NCBI GenBank assembly: GCA_034670405.1
Contig: JAXDDX010000003.1
Span: 8,188,501 to 8,252,500, forward strand
Source of the DNA: Hoplostethus atlanticus
Taxonomy: Eukaryota > Chordata > Actinopteri > Trachichthyiformes > Trachichthyidae
DNA length: 64,000 nucleotides
Direction of reading: 5' to 3'
A model generated the notes under the pieces. The model was not told the DNA's origin and ran no database searches. It was given only the letters and a program-made list of their open reading frames with translations. This document shows positions 54,091-64,000 of this stretch, piece by piece (within the stretch, counting starts at the first letter, position 1; every line of letters starts with the position of its first letter). A program made the translations under genes and the position numbers.

Positions 54091-54343
54091 TGACCCAGGG
54101 ACCACCAAGGACTGAAAAGAAATATCACATTTTCAAGCTCATTCATTGCATAAGATTACAAATTATTTTACAAAATAGCATGTTTGTATCTGGGAAGTGC
54201 TGCTATTTTGAGTGGCAGCCACCAGACCCAACTACCCAGGCTGGGCGTGATGGGGTTAACAGACAAAAACAAAAAAAAACTCTTTAGCCAGGGAATGCGT
54301 TTGTAAATGTGATTTTTTGCAGTCCTTGGTGGTCCCTGGGTCA
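54091..54343. mobile_element. MITE-like inverted-repeat element, unclassified
   Basis: The first 24 bases (54091-54114, beginning TGACCCAGGGACC) are the exact reverse complement of the last 24 (54320-54343). The similarity continues inward for about 25 more bases with a few differences ('ATCACATTT..CAA..C.CATTC' on both arms). The total of 253 bp, long near-perfect ends and no coding capacity fit a non-autonomous DNA transposon or foldback element. No direct target duplication is visible, so the superfamily is open. Confidence 0.7.
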
Positions 54344-56490
54344 TGGCCACTTGTGTTGCCCAGCAGAGACAGGTGCTTCCACATTTTTCTCAGACTGCTG
54401 CATCTGCTGCTGACAGTAGTCCTCCTAGGAAGATTCAGACACCTTCCTTGATCGCTGACTGGAAAGATTCCACACATTCTCACTTCAGAGTTGAAACTTC
54501 ATTTCTTAGTGTCCAAAAGGTATTTTTCAGAGTGAACAGACACATCGGATGTGAGTTTAAGGGTGATAGTATGACATTTCTGTAAAGCTAAAATTTGTTA
54601 AAGTATCAATAGTGCTATTTAATTATTTATAAAATGTATATGTATATATACTTATAGAAGTTCAATTTTCTGCACATTTCCCCACAATTTAAAGGTATCC
54701 TAGAATCTGAAAGTTTAGATTTAATGCCACTAAAACCCACAAAATGTTCAAAATTTGATGAGAATGTCATGCCAACCTCGGAGGTGTCACTTTCTTCTGA
54801 AATGTTAATCTTTTCATGTTTTAATACAAAATTTAAAGAGGAGAAAGAAGGTGCTCAACTGCACAAAATAGCATAAAAAAAAAAAAAAAAAAAGGACATC
54901 ACAGGTTTGAAACCAGATAGGTTTTTAGAAGACATTTTAACACACTAGAAGACTATTACAGTGATGAATGAACAAAAGACTACCAAATTATTACATGCTC
55001 ACAACATTGATACATAAGTGCAGATAGTAACAAGTGATCTTATTTCTTTGTAGAAAACAACCGTTCAACACAATGTAAGACACAGGACAAAGAGATATGA
55101 ATGACATTACATACACACTGTCACACTGTATAACTCAGTGTGTTGAAGTTACCCACCCTGTGGTTTTTGGTCCTTACTGCAGCGTTCTGTGATCCTCAGG
55201 GTGCGAGCTAATCTAAGTTGTCACGATTGAAGAAAAGCTTATGCTAGTTTGACTGGTAACATCAGCTTGTCGAAACGAGCTACAAACGATCTGTTGTCTT
55301 CCCTCCATTTCCTTACGCACCCCCTACTGTTTTTTTGGTTAAACAAGCAAAACCTGCATCTTTGGTAGATGAATCCCAAATGGTGCGATGTCTGTGCCAA
55401 GCTGCATCCTTTCTTTTTCAGGGAGTTGGTCATGATTAATTCAGGAGTTAATTAAATTGGGTTTGGGCGGGTCTGGGGAGCAGAGCGGGATGCTGAAGAG
55501 ATGCTGTCTTTTTACTGCGTGGTATAAAATGCAGTGAGAGCCTAATGAGCTCCGTTTCAGAGGATCAACAATCACCCCATGCTAACCTGCTGATGAGACA
55601 AACAAAAAGGCAGGAGTTGGGTAAAGGCTGCGGTCTTGACAATAGCGGTGCTTTCATTATGTGTTAGAGTTAGTGTTTAGTGTAAATCCATACACCTTTC
55701 CTATAATGAAATCAATACGGTTATGTTACATAATCTTTGCAGCTTCAATCTGTTATTTTGTTGTTTTTTTTCATTTTATTCCTCAAAGACGTGTTACACA
55801 ATGAAAAAGTTCTATATTCATCCACTCAGTCTGAAAGTGAGAGTGCAAAATCATTTTTCGCAGCCCTGCCCCATGGATTACCGGGCGTAAACAACAGTCT
55901 TCCATCCAATGGAATCAACGAAGACATCGCCAAAGCAACATGGTTAAAGGATTAACTATAGACACACACAACCGCACAACCGAGTATGACAGTGTTTCAC
56001 AAGCCTACGGGCAGACAGCTGTGTGGGAGCTTTTTGTGGGAGCTGTCTGTAGAGTCTCATGATGGACTCCTTGGGCAGTGTTCCTCCATGGCCTTCTTCG
56101 TTCCCAGCAATAAAGTTCACGAGGTCAAATCCATACCTCTTTTTTGCTTGTCTGTCTCTGGTATCACGTTCCCCCTTGGAACCCGGGATTAGGAAACAGA
56201 TATAGCCAGCACAAAGGCTGGACTTACTTTCTTGCCACTCTTTGGCCTTTTTGCCACAGCTGCACCGCTTCCAAAATAGCGGTCCCATTCACATCTCACA
56301 CACTGATGTCAGAGTGAAAACTCTGACCCGCTGACTCCTCTAACCTTTCAAATTCCTTTCACTTGATGCAACAAAATACTCCCGACATACAGTATACTTA
56401 TTTTTTCCTGCTCACATGAATGCTGAATCAGCATTTTAATACATAATATACATAGTAATGGACTGGAATGGATGGATTAATATCTGCCTA
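54344..56490. other. intergenic DNA
   Basis: No coding exon is recognised. A19 lies at 54875-54893. A segment at about 55,430-55,570 contains TGATTAATT, GAGTTAATTAAATTGG and CCTAATGAGC and could be regulatory. Confidence 0.5.
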
Positions 56491-56493
56491 CTT

Positions 56494-56575
56494 ATAATAA
56501 TAATAATAATACATCACATTTATATAGCGCTTTTCATAGTAGCCAAAGACACTTTACAGTGAAAAACAACAGCAG
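56494..56575. repeat. (TAA)n plus TATATAGCGCTTTTC dispersed repeat
   Basis: A short (TAA)5 array is followed by ACATTTATATAGCGCTTTTCAT and ACACTTTACAGTGAA. This order (TAA repeat, TTTATATAGCGCTTTTC, then CTTTACAGT) recurs in huge copy number in fish and other aquatic animals. I do not assign a family. Confidence 0.65.
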
Positions 56576-56584
56576 ATAAAACAC

Positions 56585-59500
56585 ATTTTATTCGATAATA
56601 GTATATGTTAAAGATCAGAAGATTATTCCTTTTGCAATAAAGATTTAAAGCACCAGTGATATGTGCTGGTCATATATAAATTATGTGAAAAAAAAAGACC
56701 AAAAGACCGAAAAGACCAGGGTTTTTTTCCAGTGAGATCTCAACACACAACCTATTGCAATCAGTGTCCAAGGGAGCGATATACAGCAAACTATACCGCA
56801 GCAAGCTCCTGTTTCCTAGTCCGGCCACAATCCTGTTATACTGAGTGACATAATGATGACTTTGACATATCTCTGTCCTACAGAGCGCAGATGTACAGCC
56901 ACGCTCTCTCTGACACGGAGCAGGATGTATCTGCATGCCTCTACAGTCTCCCTGTAATCAGCATCCTGACTGCTTGAGATAAGGCCCGGCGCAGCGTGAG
57001 GCTCCGGCTGGCTTGCTGCCAGGAGACCTCAGGGCCAAGGAGCACCGCCGACTCCATCATTGTAGTTCTGCCAGCGCTGGCGGAGACAACTGCCCCTCAG
57101 TGTTCCACTCTATGATCATTATCCCACCCATTATATCACCCTATCGCCGCTCCTGTATGTAGTTACTATTGAGAAGCCTTACAAAAGTTCCTTTGAACGA
57201 AACGGTTTTATATAGAAGCACTTGGTTTTACAACTCCTCGGTTCTGGATCAAACTTAAAACAGGTGCTATGTTGAACCACCACACAATAGCTGTGAGGAA
57301 GCATTAGGCGGTTCAAGTAATCTTTCTTGAACTAATAATGGCTACAAAGCGTCATTTAGCCCTCCTACAGAAACATCTTTTCTCATAGCGTAGCTCATGA
57401 TTTACTTTTAATAACTTCCATTCTTCTACGATTGGTGTCAGGAGCCCCTCTCCTCTATCCATCTCCACAACAGCGCCGTGCGATAAATCAGATCCCAAAA
57501 ACCCTTAGTCAGGGAAATAAATCCCACGTGCAAGTTGTACTATGGCCAAGAGGAAAAAGAAAATAAACACTCAAAGGAGGCTCCGTATGGCGTGTGACTC
57601 AAGGGCCAGAGCTCCATCTTTATGAGCCCACAGGCACAATCACACTGGAACATGTGGTTCTGATCTGCCCATGTGCAAAGGCTGAGGCCGGTTAAAGCAC
57701 CAATACACAACGATTATTCACTCGACTGTGCCGCGGCAATCAGAACCACATGCCATCCTGAAAGCCAAATGCCCCCGATCCTCGTCTCTGTTTTTAAGCG
57801 CGTACTGTCCCACGGGCTGAGCTTACAAACAATGGCTCTGCATTCATTCAAGACTTCAAGCGGTTGTGAGACTGCACAGCCCCTCCCAGGCATGTTTTAT
57901 TGTCATATTGGATTATATTGGATAATGTGTGAATGGTTGCGGTGAAACGGCATTCTAGGGTTTGACTCCAGGCCGTCTGGCAGGTACTGCTTGCAGTTTG
58001 TACCAACATTTACGCACCTAAGACTCATGTGTGTGTGTGTGTGTGTGTGTGTGGACTTTCCTATCTTTGAGGCTTATTTTTTATGTCTACAGGAGGAGAA
58101 AAAAGGCTTTTATTGCGTTTGGTGGAGCCAGTTTTTTACGCATACTTTTTTATGTACTACTGGAGATTAGACATTTTGAATCCAAATCTGCCGATCTGCC
58201 AAACATGCCGATCTCACTACTCACCCGTTCATACATCAACTTCTTTACTGCATTTTGTCCCCACAGAGGCCCAACATTTCTCCTTTTATTTTGTTTTGAG
58301 CAGAAATGAAAAACACATCTGTACAAGTGTAACCAGCACAGCAAACTTTCTGACATTTTTTTTGAGTTGTCAGTTTCTGTCCAATAGATACGTAGAGATA
58401 ATAGCTCTCAGTGACTCATCCGCATTGTCCTGTCCCACCAGGCTGATCACACCTCACTGACAGCCTCGGAGATGTGTGTGTGTAAAGTTTTCCCCATTTG
58501 CCCCTGTATTGACTGAGACGTCTGTGAGTTGGCGACAGCGTGTCATCTGTGTAGCCCTCATTAAGTGTCTACACCAGGTTCACTGACCACTAACAGTCTG
58601 TTAATAGCACACTTTGTACTCCGGTGAACTGTCAACTGGGGAAAGAACTTCCAATTCCCCTCCTCTGAACTAGGATACACCCTAGACCTACAAAAAGCCC
58701 ACAGTGGACACTCAGCCTGCGTCCTCGGTGACTGATGTTGTACATTTGGGTGGTAGAAAGTGACAGGGCGGACAGGTCATAACCCTCGACTGCTGGGTGT
58801 GTGGGAAGACGGGGTGAGAGCAGAGCGTCGTTATCTCCGTCTCTCTCTCTCATGCCGTTGCCATTGCATTCCAGGTCTGACCCTGAAACTCATTCATTGC
58901 TCACTCCTGCTCTTCAACACTTCTGAAGAGCAGGTGACAAACAAGAATACTTTCTCTGTTGACAGGCCCCATACCACTGGGATTAGAGAAGACAGTGATG
59001 ACATGGCTCATTTTTTTTGGCAACTTGCGGAAAGAAGACATGATAGATTTTTGTCAGGCCCTCCACGATGTCGACTGAGATCACCCCGTCATGCTCTGAG
59101 GATATTATTCTCACAGCCCAGCAGAGGCTTGAGGACACAAAGCCATCTACGGTCCAGCTACAGCCTTTTCAAAACTTTTTACATTGTCCTAGATGACCCC
59201 TCACTGTTATTCCTGTGTATTCTGCCCAACTCCACCATAGATAACGCCTAATGCACGTCGTCATTCTTCCCCCAGATTAAGCCGGGGGGATATTGTGTTG
59301 GGGGAGCCCTCCGCTGTGTGCTGGGACCCAGAAAGGTTGAATGGGCCTCTGCGAGTGGGCTTAAAGCAACAGCCCGGGCTGTCTGCGGTGTCTCTCCAGG
59401 GCGACACTGGGAGAGCCAGCGAGCGTGGAAGCCATCAGGGCTCCGGCTGCTGATGCGTCCTGACAGTGTTGTGGTAGATCCGCTCTGCCGTAAGAGGTAC

Positions 59501-60050
59501 ATAGGAAACACGGGGCGGTTCACACAGGAGGGGAGCTCTTTTTTTCCATCCGCGTCTTTGCCTCAGTGGGGTACACCATTAATGCGTGTGTGTGTGTGTG
59601 TGTGCATGTGTGTGGCCGGATTTCCTCAGTGCGGACAAAGAAATTCGCTTTTCTCAGCTCCCCCAAACATTTTCCCACTCCCACTTTGGCCCCGTCGTGA
59701 TTCGTCCATGCTCTCCAGAGTGTTTGAATTAGCCCAGAGGCTCCTCAAACGCTGTGGCCCATTGGATAAACCCCCAGGGCCAGACCTCATGGAATTCCGG
59801 TTTGCCGTGCTGAGGCCTAACACATGTTTTCTCAGAGCTTGTGTGTCGAGGTACGCTGCGTGGGAAACACTTGCATTCCACACCCACTTGTTGACCTCTC
59901 TGAACTCTCGCTGTGCCGACTCCTCAGAGCTACCTTGGCCGTGGGGAGAGGATGTCCGACGAGCTCACAGGCGTGAATAATCTCTTGGCTCAGCAAAAAT
60001 AAACACATTTGTGTGGGAGTATTTAATTAGTTCCGTATTATATCTTAATC
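56585..60050. other. intergenic DNA, partly GC-richer
   Basis: No credible exon is recognised. A GT microsatellite is at 58028-58053 and a second GT-rich tract at about 59,585-59,618. The GC-richer part (58,750-59,980) carries long chance open frames (163 and 220 codons) with no domain, no low-complexity pattern of a real protein and no supporting splice context. Confidence 0.5.
58028..58053. repeat. (TG)13 microsatellite
   Basis: A perfect TG array in non-coding DNA. Confidence 0.95.
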
Positions 60051-60054
60051 TAGC

Positions 60055-60260
60055 GACGTGGATATTGAAGGAGGTCGGGAGATGACAGATCCCTATTGAC
60101 ATTAATATGGGTGGCAACGCCTAAAGGACCCTCAGAGTCATTTTATTTCCATTAAAACGTGGAGGGATGTAACATCACGGGGGCTTCAAACACCCCCCAG
60201 CTTTTGTTCACACATTAATTAGCATTGTCAAGTGACGAATGTCATTCTGTCGAGGGCTTG
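60055..60260. promoter_or_regulatory. possible enhancer-like non-coding segment
   Basis: Unique sequence with CATTAATATGG, GTCATTTTATTTCCATTAAAAC, CACATTAATTAGCATTGTCAAGTG (paired homeodomain cores, then a TGTCA half site) and GACGAATGTCATTCTGTC. Motif density and lack of repeats resemble developmental conserved elements. Function is inferred only. Confidence 0.3.
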
Positions 60261-60810
60261 TTAAACATGTCCACATACATCCTACTCCATCCTCAAACTC
60301 TCCACTTCAGTATTGACAGGAGGCACAGATGTGGGAGTACAACAAGAAGATGAGGTTTAAGAGCCGGAAAAAACTCTCACTGTGACAAAAATGGAAGCGT
60401 TTCCTACCTAGTCTTTCACAAACACATGACCTCTCTGTTCAGAGACACATAGTCCGGCCCTGAGACTTGAACCAGGTGAGGAGCTCCTACATGCGATGGT
60501 CAGCGCACTACGAAGGTTAGGATCTCTGGTGGAAGGTAAACCTTTCTCTGTGGCTCTTTGATCGCATGTGGTTCAGCATCATAAAGATCCTCTCACACAG
60601 CTAGGATTAGCTTGTGATTAACAGCACTGCCTCCACAGTAGTGCCACAGAGTGGTAATGAGAGGTAAGTGCCTAAAAGTCCCTTTCATCTTTTGAAAAAT
60701 GTCGATTCTCACCGTTTGCGAGATGGAATTTAGGTCACAGGTCCAATTTCTATATGTATATGCCACAAACTAGTGAATGGAGAGTGGTTGCATCTACTGT
60801 ACACTTCCCA

Positions 60811-60895
60811 CCAAAGTGCCAAAGTGCCCTTAAGCAAGGCACCGTATCTCTAACTTCTCCTAAGGAATTGCCCAGTGGTTGACCCTTTGTTCTTT
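60811..60895. repeat. teleost dispersed repeat fragment ('AGTGCCCTTAAGCAAGGCACC')
   Basis: The block AAAGTGCCCTTAAGCAAGGC followed by 'ACCGTATCTCTAACTTCTCC' resembles the very common teleost motif 'gtgtccttgagcaaggcacttaacccc...ctgctcc'. It is short and diverged, and its element type is not determinable here. Confidence 0.4.
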
Positions 60896-61489
60896 TGAGT
60901 CCAGGAGGCTAAAAGACATGAATGACTTTCAATGACTCACTTTCCAGAGATGTGTACACAACCGCGTCAATCAAACTGGCCCCTACAACCTCACTTTTTA
61001 GTCCACAACCAGTTCTGGCCACCGCTCCTAAAACCCCAAGCCATCTCTGCTCCAAGACTCAATCTAACACATATGCCCTTATTTGTCTTCATTATCCTCC
61101 ACACGTTTCACTGACAAGAACTACGTCATCCCTGCTATTCCATCCACATTTTTTTCAATAAAATATTGATTCATGCTATTTATTGAGGCAAACATTTCAT
61201 GTGATGTTTCATGCATTTTCACTGGTGATAATCTTTATTGTAATTTATCTTAATTTTAAACCCATTGACTGTTTCCTCCTAACTGGTGGTGACTCAGCGA
61301 GAATTAAAGCCAAACATTTAATATGTTGCAAAATGAACATACCACAATAAGCCCATAGAGGTTTTCTCACCTCGCCAAACACATAGAAACAGACAAACAA
61401 AACATAGAAGTTGTGTCTATTTTGCAATGTGTAATGATTTCATTCTATGGTACGAAGAGAGAGGAAAACCTGGAGCCTCTTCTCTGCAC

Positions 61490-61625
61490 ACAGCAAGTGT
61501 ATGTTAATTGGAGCTAGTGGCCAGATGGGGGCAGGTAGTTTAATTAATCAGAGCTGAAAGCATCCTTTAGAGAGTGATTACGCAATTATTGCTGACATGT
61601 CTTTAATCTCAAATTTAAAAAAAAA
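61490..61625. promoter_or_regulatory. possible enhancer-like non-coding segment
   Basis: Homeodomain-type cores cluster here: GTTAATTGGAGC, GTTTAATTAATCAGAG, GATTACGCAATTATTGC and TTTAATCTCAAATTT, with TGACATGTC between. The run is unique and ends at an A-rich tract at 61,617. A regulatory role is inference from motif density. Confidence 0.3.
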
Positions 61626-61629
61626 AAGA

Positions 61630-64000
61630 ATTGTGTTGACCTTTATCCATCTTTTCATCTTTAGTGAAACAAAGCTCTCGACATGCATGTCCAATCCAAG
61701 CAAGGTTCCATTAATGGTAGCTATTGGATATTGACATTATCCAGGTGTCTCTTGATGCCGTCTTTTGTCACTAAACTGGGCTCATTTGAGAGCCTAAGCC
61801 TACAACCATTTCACCCCTTTGCTTTTTGAAAGGACTTAATCTTGTTTCAGAACATTTCCATGAGAGGGGCACTTTAACTGTTTTTTCAGCCTCAAAGGCG
61901 TGTGGCAGATGCCCTCTTTTCTTCTGAGGGGCCCTCATATTCAAATCACAGCAGCTGGGAAGTACTTTGGTAAGGGGAGCAAAAGTGGGTAGGGTAGGGG
62001 GAGTTTTTAAAGATAGAATGGGGTGGGGGGGTGGGCATTTGTTTGGCTAGTGCATAATCTGGCACACGTCCATACAGAGAAACCCCAAGGCTCTGAGTCT
62101 TTGAGCCACACAAGCGGTTTGAGGGCTGCAGGCTGGGGGTGTGCCTAGTCTGTCAGGCCTTCCCTTCCAGCATGAAGGCAAAGAGGTGGAGAGAGTGACT
62201 ATGGGTGGGCGGGGGGGCATGGGCTGGAGAGACAGCAGGTTGTCTGCCTACAGGCAGTGATGCTACAGCAGGGGCCATACTAGGGGAGCACACGTCAGTC
62301 TCTGAGGCTGACATTATTTCCTTTGTTAGTCTCCATGTGGATAATGGATTCTGCCTGCATTCGCCGACAAGATGTGATTTTATACAGCTTCCACATATGC
62401 CGACCCTGTCATTTTCAAAGAGGCTTGCACTAAGATTTCTATCAAAAGCATGTGGAGGCTACCATAATCAAATACACAAATTGGGGTGCAGCACACATCA
62501 GCTTCCTGGGATTTTGTGTTGCTCTGTCTACTGTAGCAACATCAATAAAGTGAGCTAAAATAAGCTTGGGAAATTTGGGTTAAAGAGAAAAAAAATTCAC
62601 TCACCATTGATACTGTACTGCAAACTGTCACATAGAATTGAAAAGTTTCTCCCCTTAAGATAAATTCATCGTAATGCTCAAACCTTTGTTCTGTGAGAAA
62701 AAGCTGGAAATTCAACTGAGAGTTAAAGAATGACTGTCCTTTTATTGTGTACAATCTGTTGGGAGTCTGCTTTTTCATTACTCGTGGACCTGACATGCTC
62801 AGAGCTCTTATGTCCTACAGCAGCTGGTAAGACTCTGGTAAGAGTTTCTGCCCAAAGGTCTATGGCAAGCCCAGAGGGGCAGGCAAAGGGGAGCAGGGTA
62901 GGCTACTCCTGGATGCACTTGTCACTATGGATCGTCCTCACAGATATGGCTCAGGGTAAGATGAGGATAGGATCTCACTCTAGGTTATAGAAGTCACTGT
63001 AGCAGTGTGTGTACAAGTTTATTTTTGCTGTAAGGTTTGTGTTTTTAAGCCGTAAAAACAAATCAGTGCTGCCCAGGTGCCTGGACTTGTCATGTGAGGC
63101 GCAACTGTTACCAACTATCTGCTGATATCATGACCTCACATGTGCACCTCTAAATTCAAATGGATATGGCTACTGGTAATCAAATCTAAAAATAAATAGT
63201 TGCTGTACTTTTAAGAATTATTTAAGAAACCAAAAAAGTAGTCCGGTCTAAATAAAGAAGAGTCAGAAATAATAATGCCTTCAATTCTACATCACCAGTA
63301 ATAACCTTTGTTGGCTCAATTTATTCACTTGGTGCTCTGGATTGAAATAAAATCAAAGAGTACACTACACTTGAGTTTTGGGAAAAGCAACAGCCTAGGT
63401 CATTTCAAAATTTCATACAGTCATTGTAATTCGGTCAAGCAATCGAGAGAAAGAGCGGTTTTTGTTATTGTATGGATATCTGTTTAACATCTTTCATCAA
63501 GACATCATATCCATCATCTGTCCATTAATACTATGGAGCCTGTACATGCCCCAGCTGGTGGTGTGTGCATGACAGGAAGGGAGGGAGAAAGGGAGAGAGA
63601 GAGAGAGAACGAGAGAGAGACATTCAGATGTTTGTATTCATTGTTTTCCTTGGGTGACTGGCGCAAGATCAACACCCTGTGGTTGGATGGAGAATGACTA
63701 CAGTCTCTATTTCCCTTTCATCTAATCTTGTACATGATCGGACTGCTTTGATTAAACTTTGACTAAACAGAGAGCAATTTTAGACATTTTTCCTTTCTTA
63801 TGATTACACTAAGTTAAATGAATTTGCTATTTGAGGTGTTGTCAGCTGTTACTATGCTTCGAAGTAAAAAATAATACACCAATACCACCAATAAAACTGC
63901 TAACCATTTTATCCAGCCTCTTAATACACTGTAGGCTAATCCGGTATGTTAATTTAACACATGCTGATTAATCTCTGTTTGGGACCCAGGGTAAACTAAT
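61630..64000. other. intergenic DNA to the window end
   Basis: No coding exon is recognised. A (GA)n tract lies at about 63575-63620 and G-rich stretches at about 61,990-62,035. The next gene is outside the window. Confidence 0.55.
63575..63620. repeat. purine (GGGA/GA)n tract
   Basis: An imperfect GA-rich array (GGAAGGGAGGGAG, then GAGAGAGAGAGAG). It is simple sequence and could form a purine triplex. Confidence 0.85.

Noticed and set aside
58760-59251. 163-codon open frame on the + strand
   Set aside because: No family signature, mixed composition and no splice or promoter context. Judged chance.
59318-59980. 220-codon open frame on the + strand
   Set aside because: It lies in GC-richer DNA, crosses a GT microsatellite (Cys-Val run), and shows no known domain or plausible start context. 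Judged chance.
60430-60520. tRNA-like sequence on the - strand with a B-box-like GGTTCAAGTCTC
   Set aside because: The A box is poor and acceptor, D and anticodon stems do not pair convincingly. At most it is a tRNA-derived repeat remnant.

Overview
This window is vertebrate nuclear DNA, almost certainly from a teleost fish. The supporting evidence is one gene with seven GT-AG exons spread over about 29 kb, very long CA/GT microsatellites, and degenerate copies of typical teleost dispersed repeats (a hAT-type MITE, a PIF/Harbinger-type MITE, a tRNA-derived SINE and a TATATAGCGC repeat). The encoded protein is close to mammalian TRAF4. I saw no bacterial, organellar or CRISPR features and recognised no retroviral or other virus-like element.

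Layout. Positions 1-3545 look like the end of a + strand gene lying further upstream: a possible last coding stretch at 2-64, then about 3.5 kb of AT-rich sequence ending at an AATAAA (3527-3532) followed by a T-rich tract. About 450 bp later comes a CpG-rich promoter/5' UTR region (3980-4486) and then traf4 (4487-33347 for the coding part). Its coding exons are 4487-4629, 26358-26409, 29168-29272, 29527-29688, 30399-30560, 32060-32215 and 32715-33347. Joined, they give exactly 470 residues, which is the length of human TRAF4. A 3' UTR of about 1.9 kb runs to a poly(A) signal at 35250-35255. From about 35,280 to the end of the window (28.7 kb) I found no coding exon. This stretch holds repeats, microsatellites and several A/T-motif-rich segments that may be conserved regulatory DNA.

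Gene function. Traf4 is an adaptor/E3-type protein. The RING domain is encoded by exons 1-2, seven TRAF-type (CART) zinc fingers mainly by exons 3-6, and the trimerising coiled coil plus MATH/TRAF-C domain by exon 7. The gene is intact by every criterion visible here. Whether it is the traf4a or traf4b paralogue cannot be decided without a tree. I did not find a previously undescribed biological system. The items most worth a second look are the possible regulatory elements, the microsatellites next to the exon 1 donor and exon 2 acceptor, the G-rich tract in the 3' UTR and the inverted-repeat elements.
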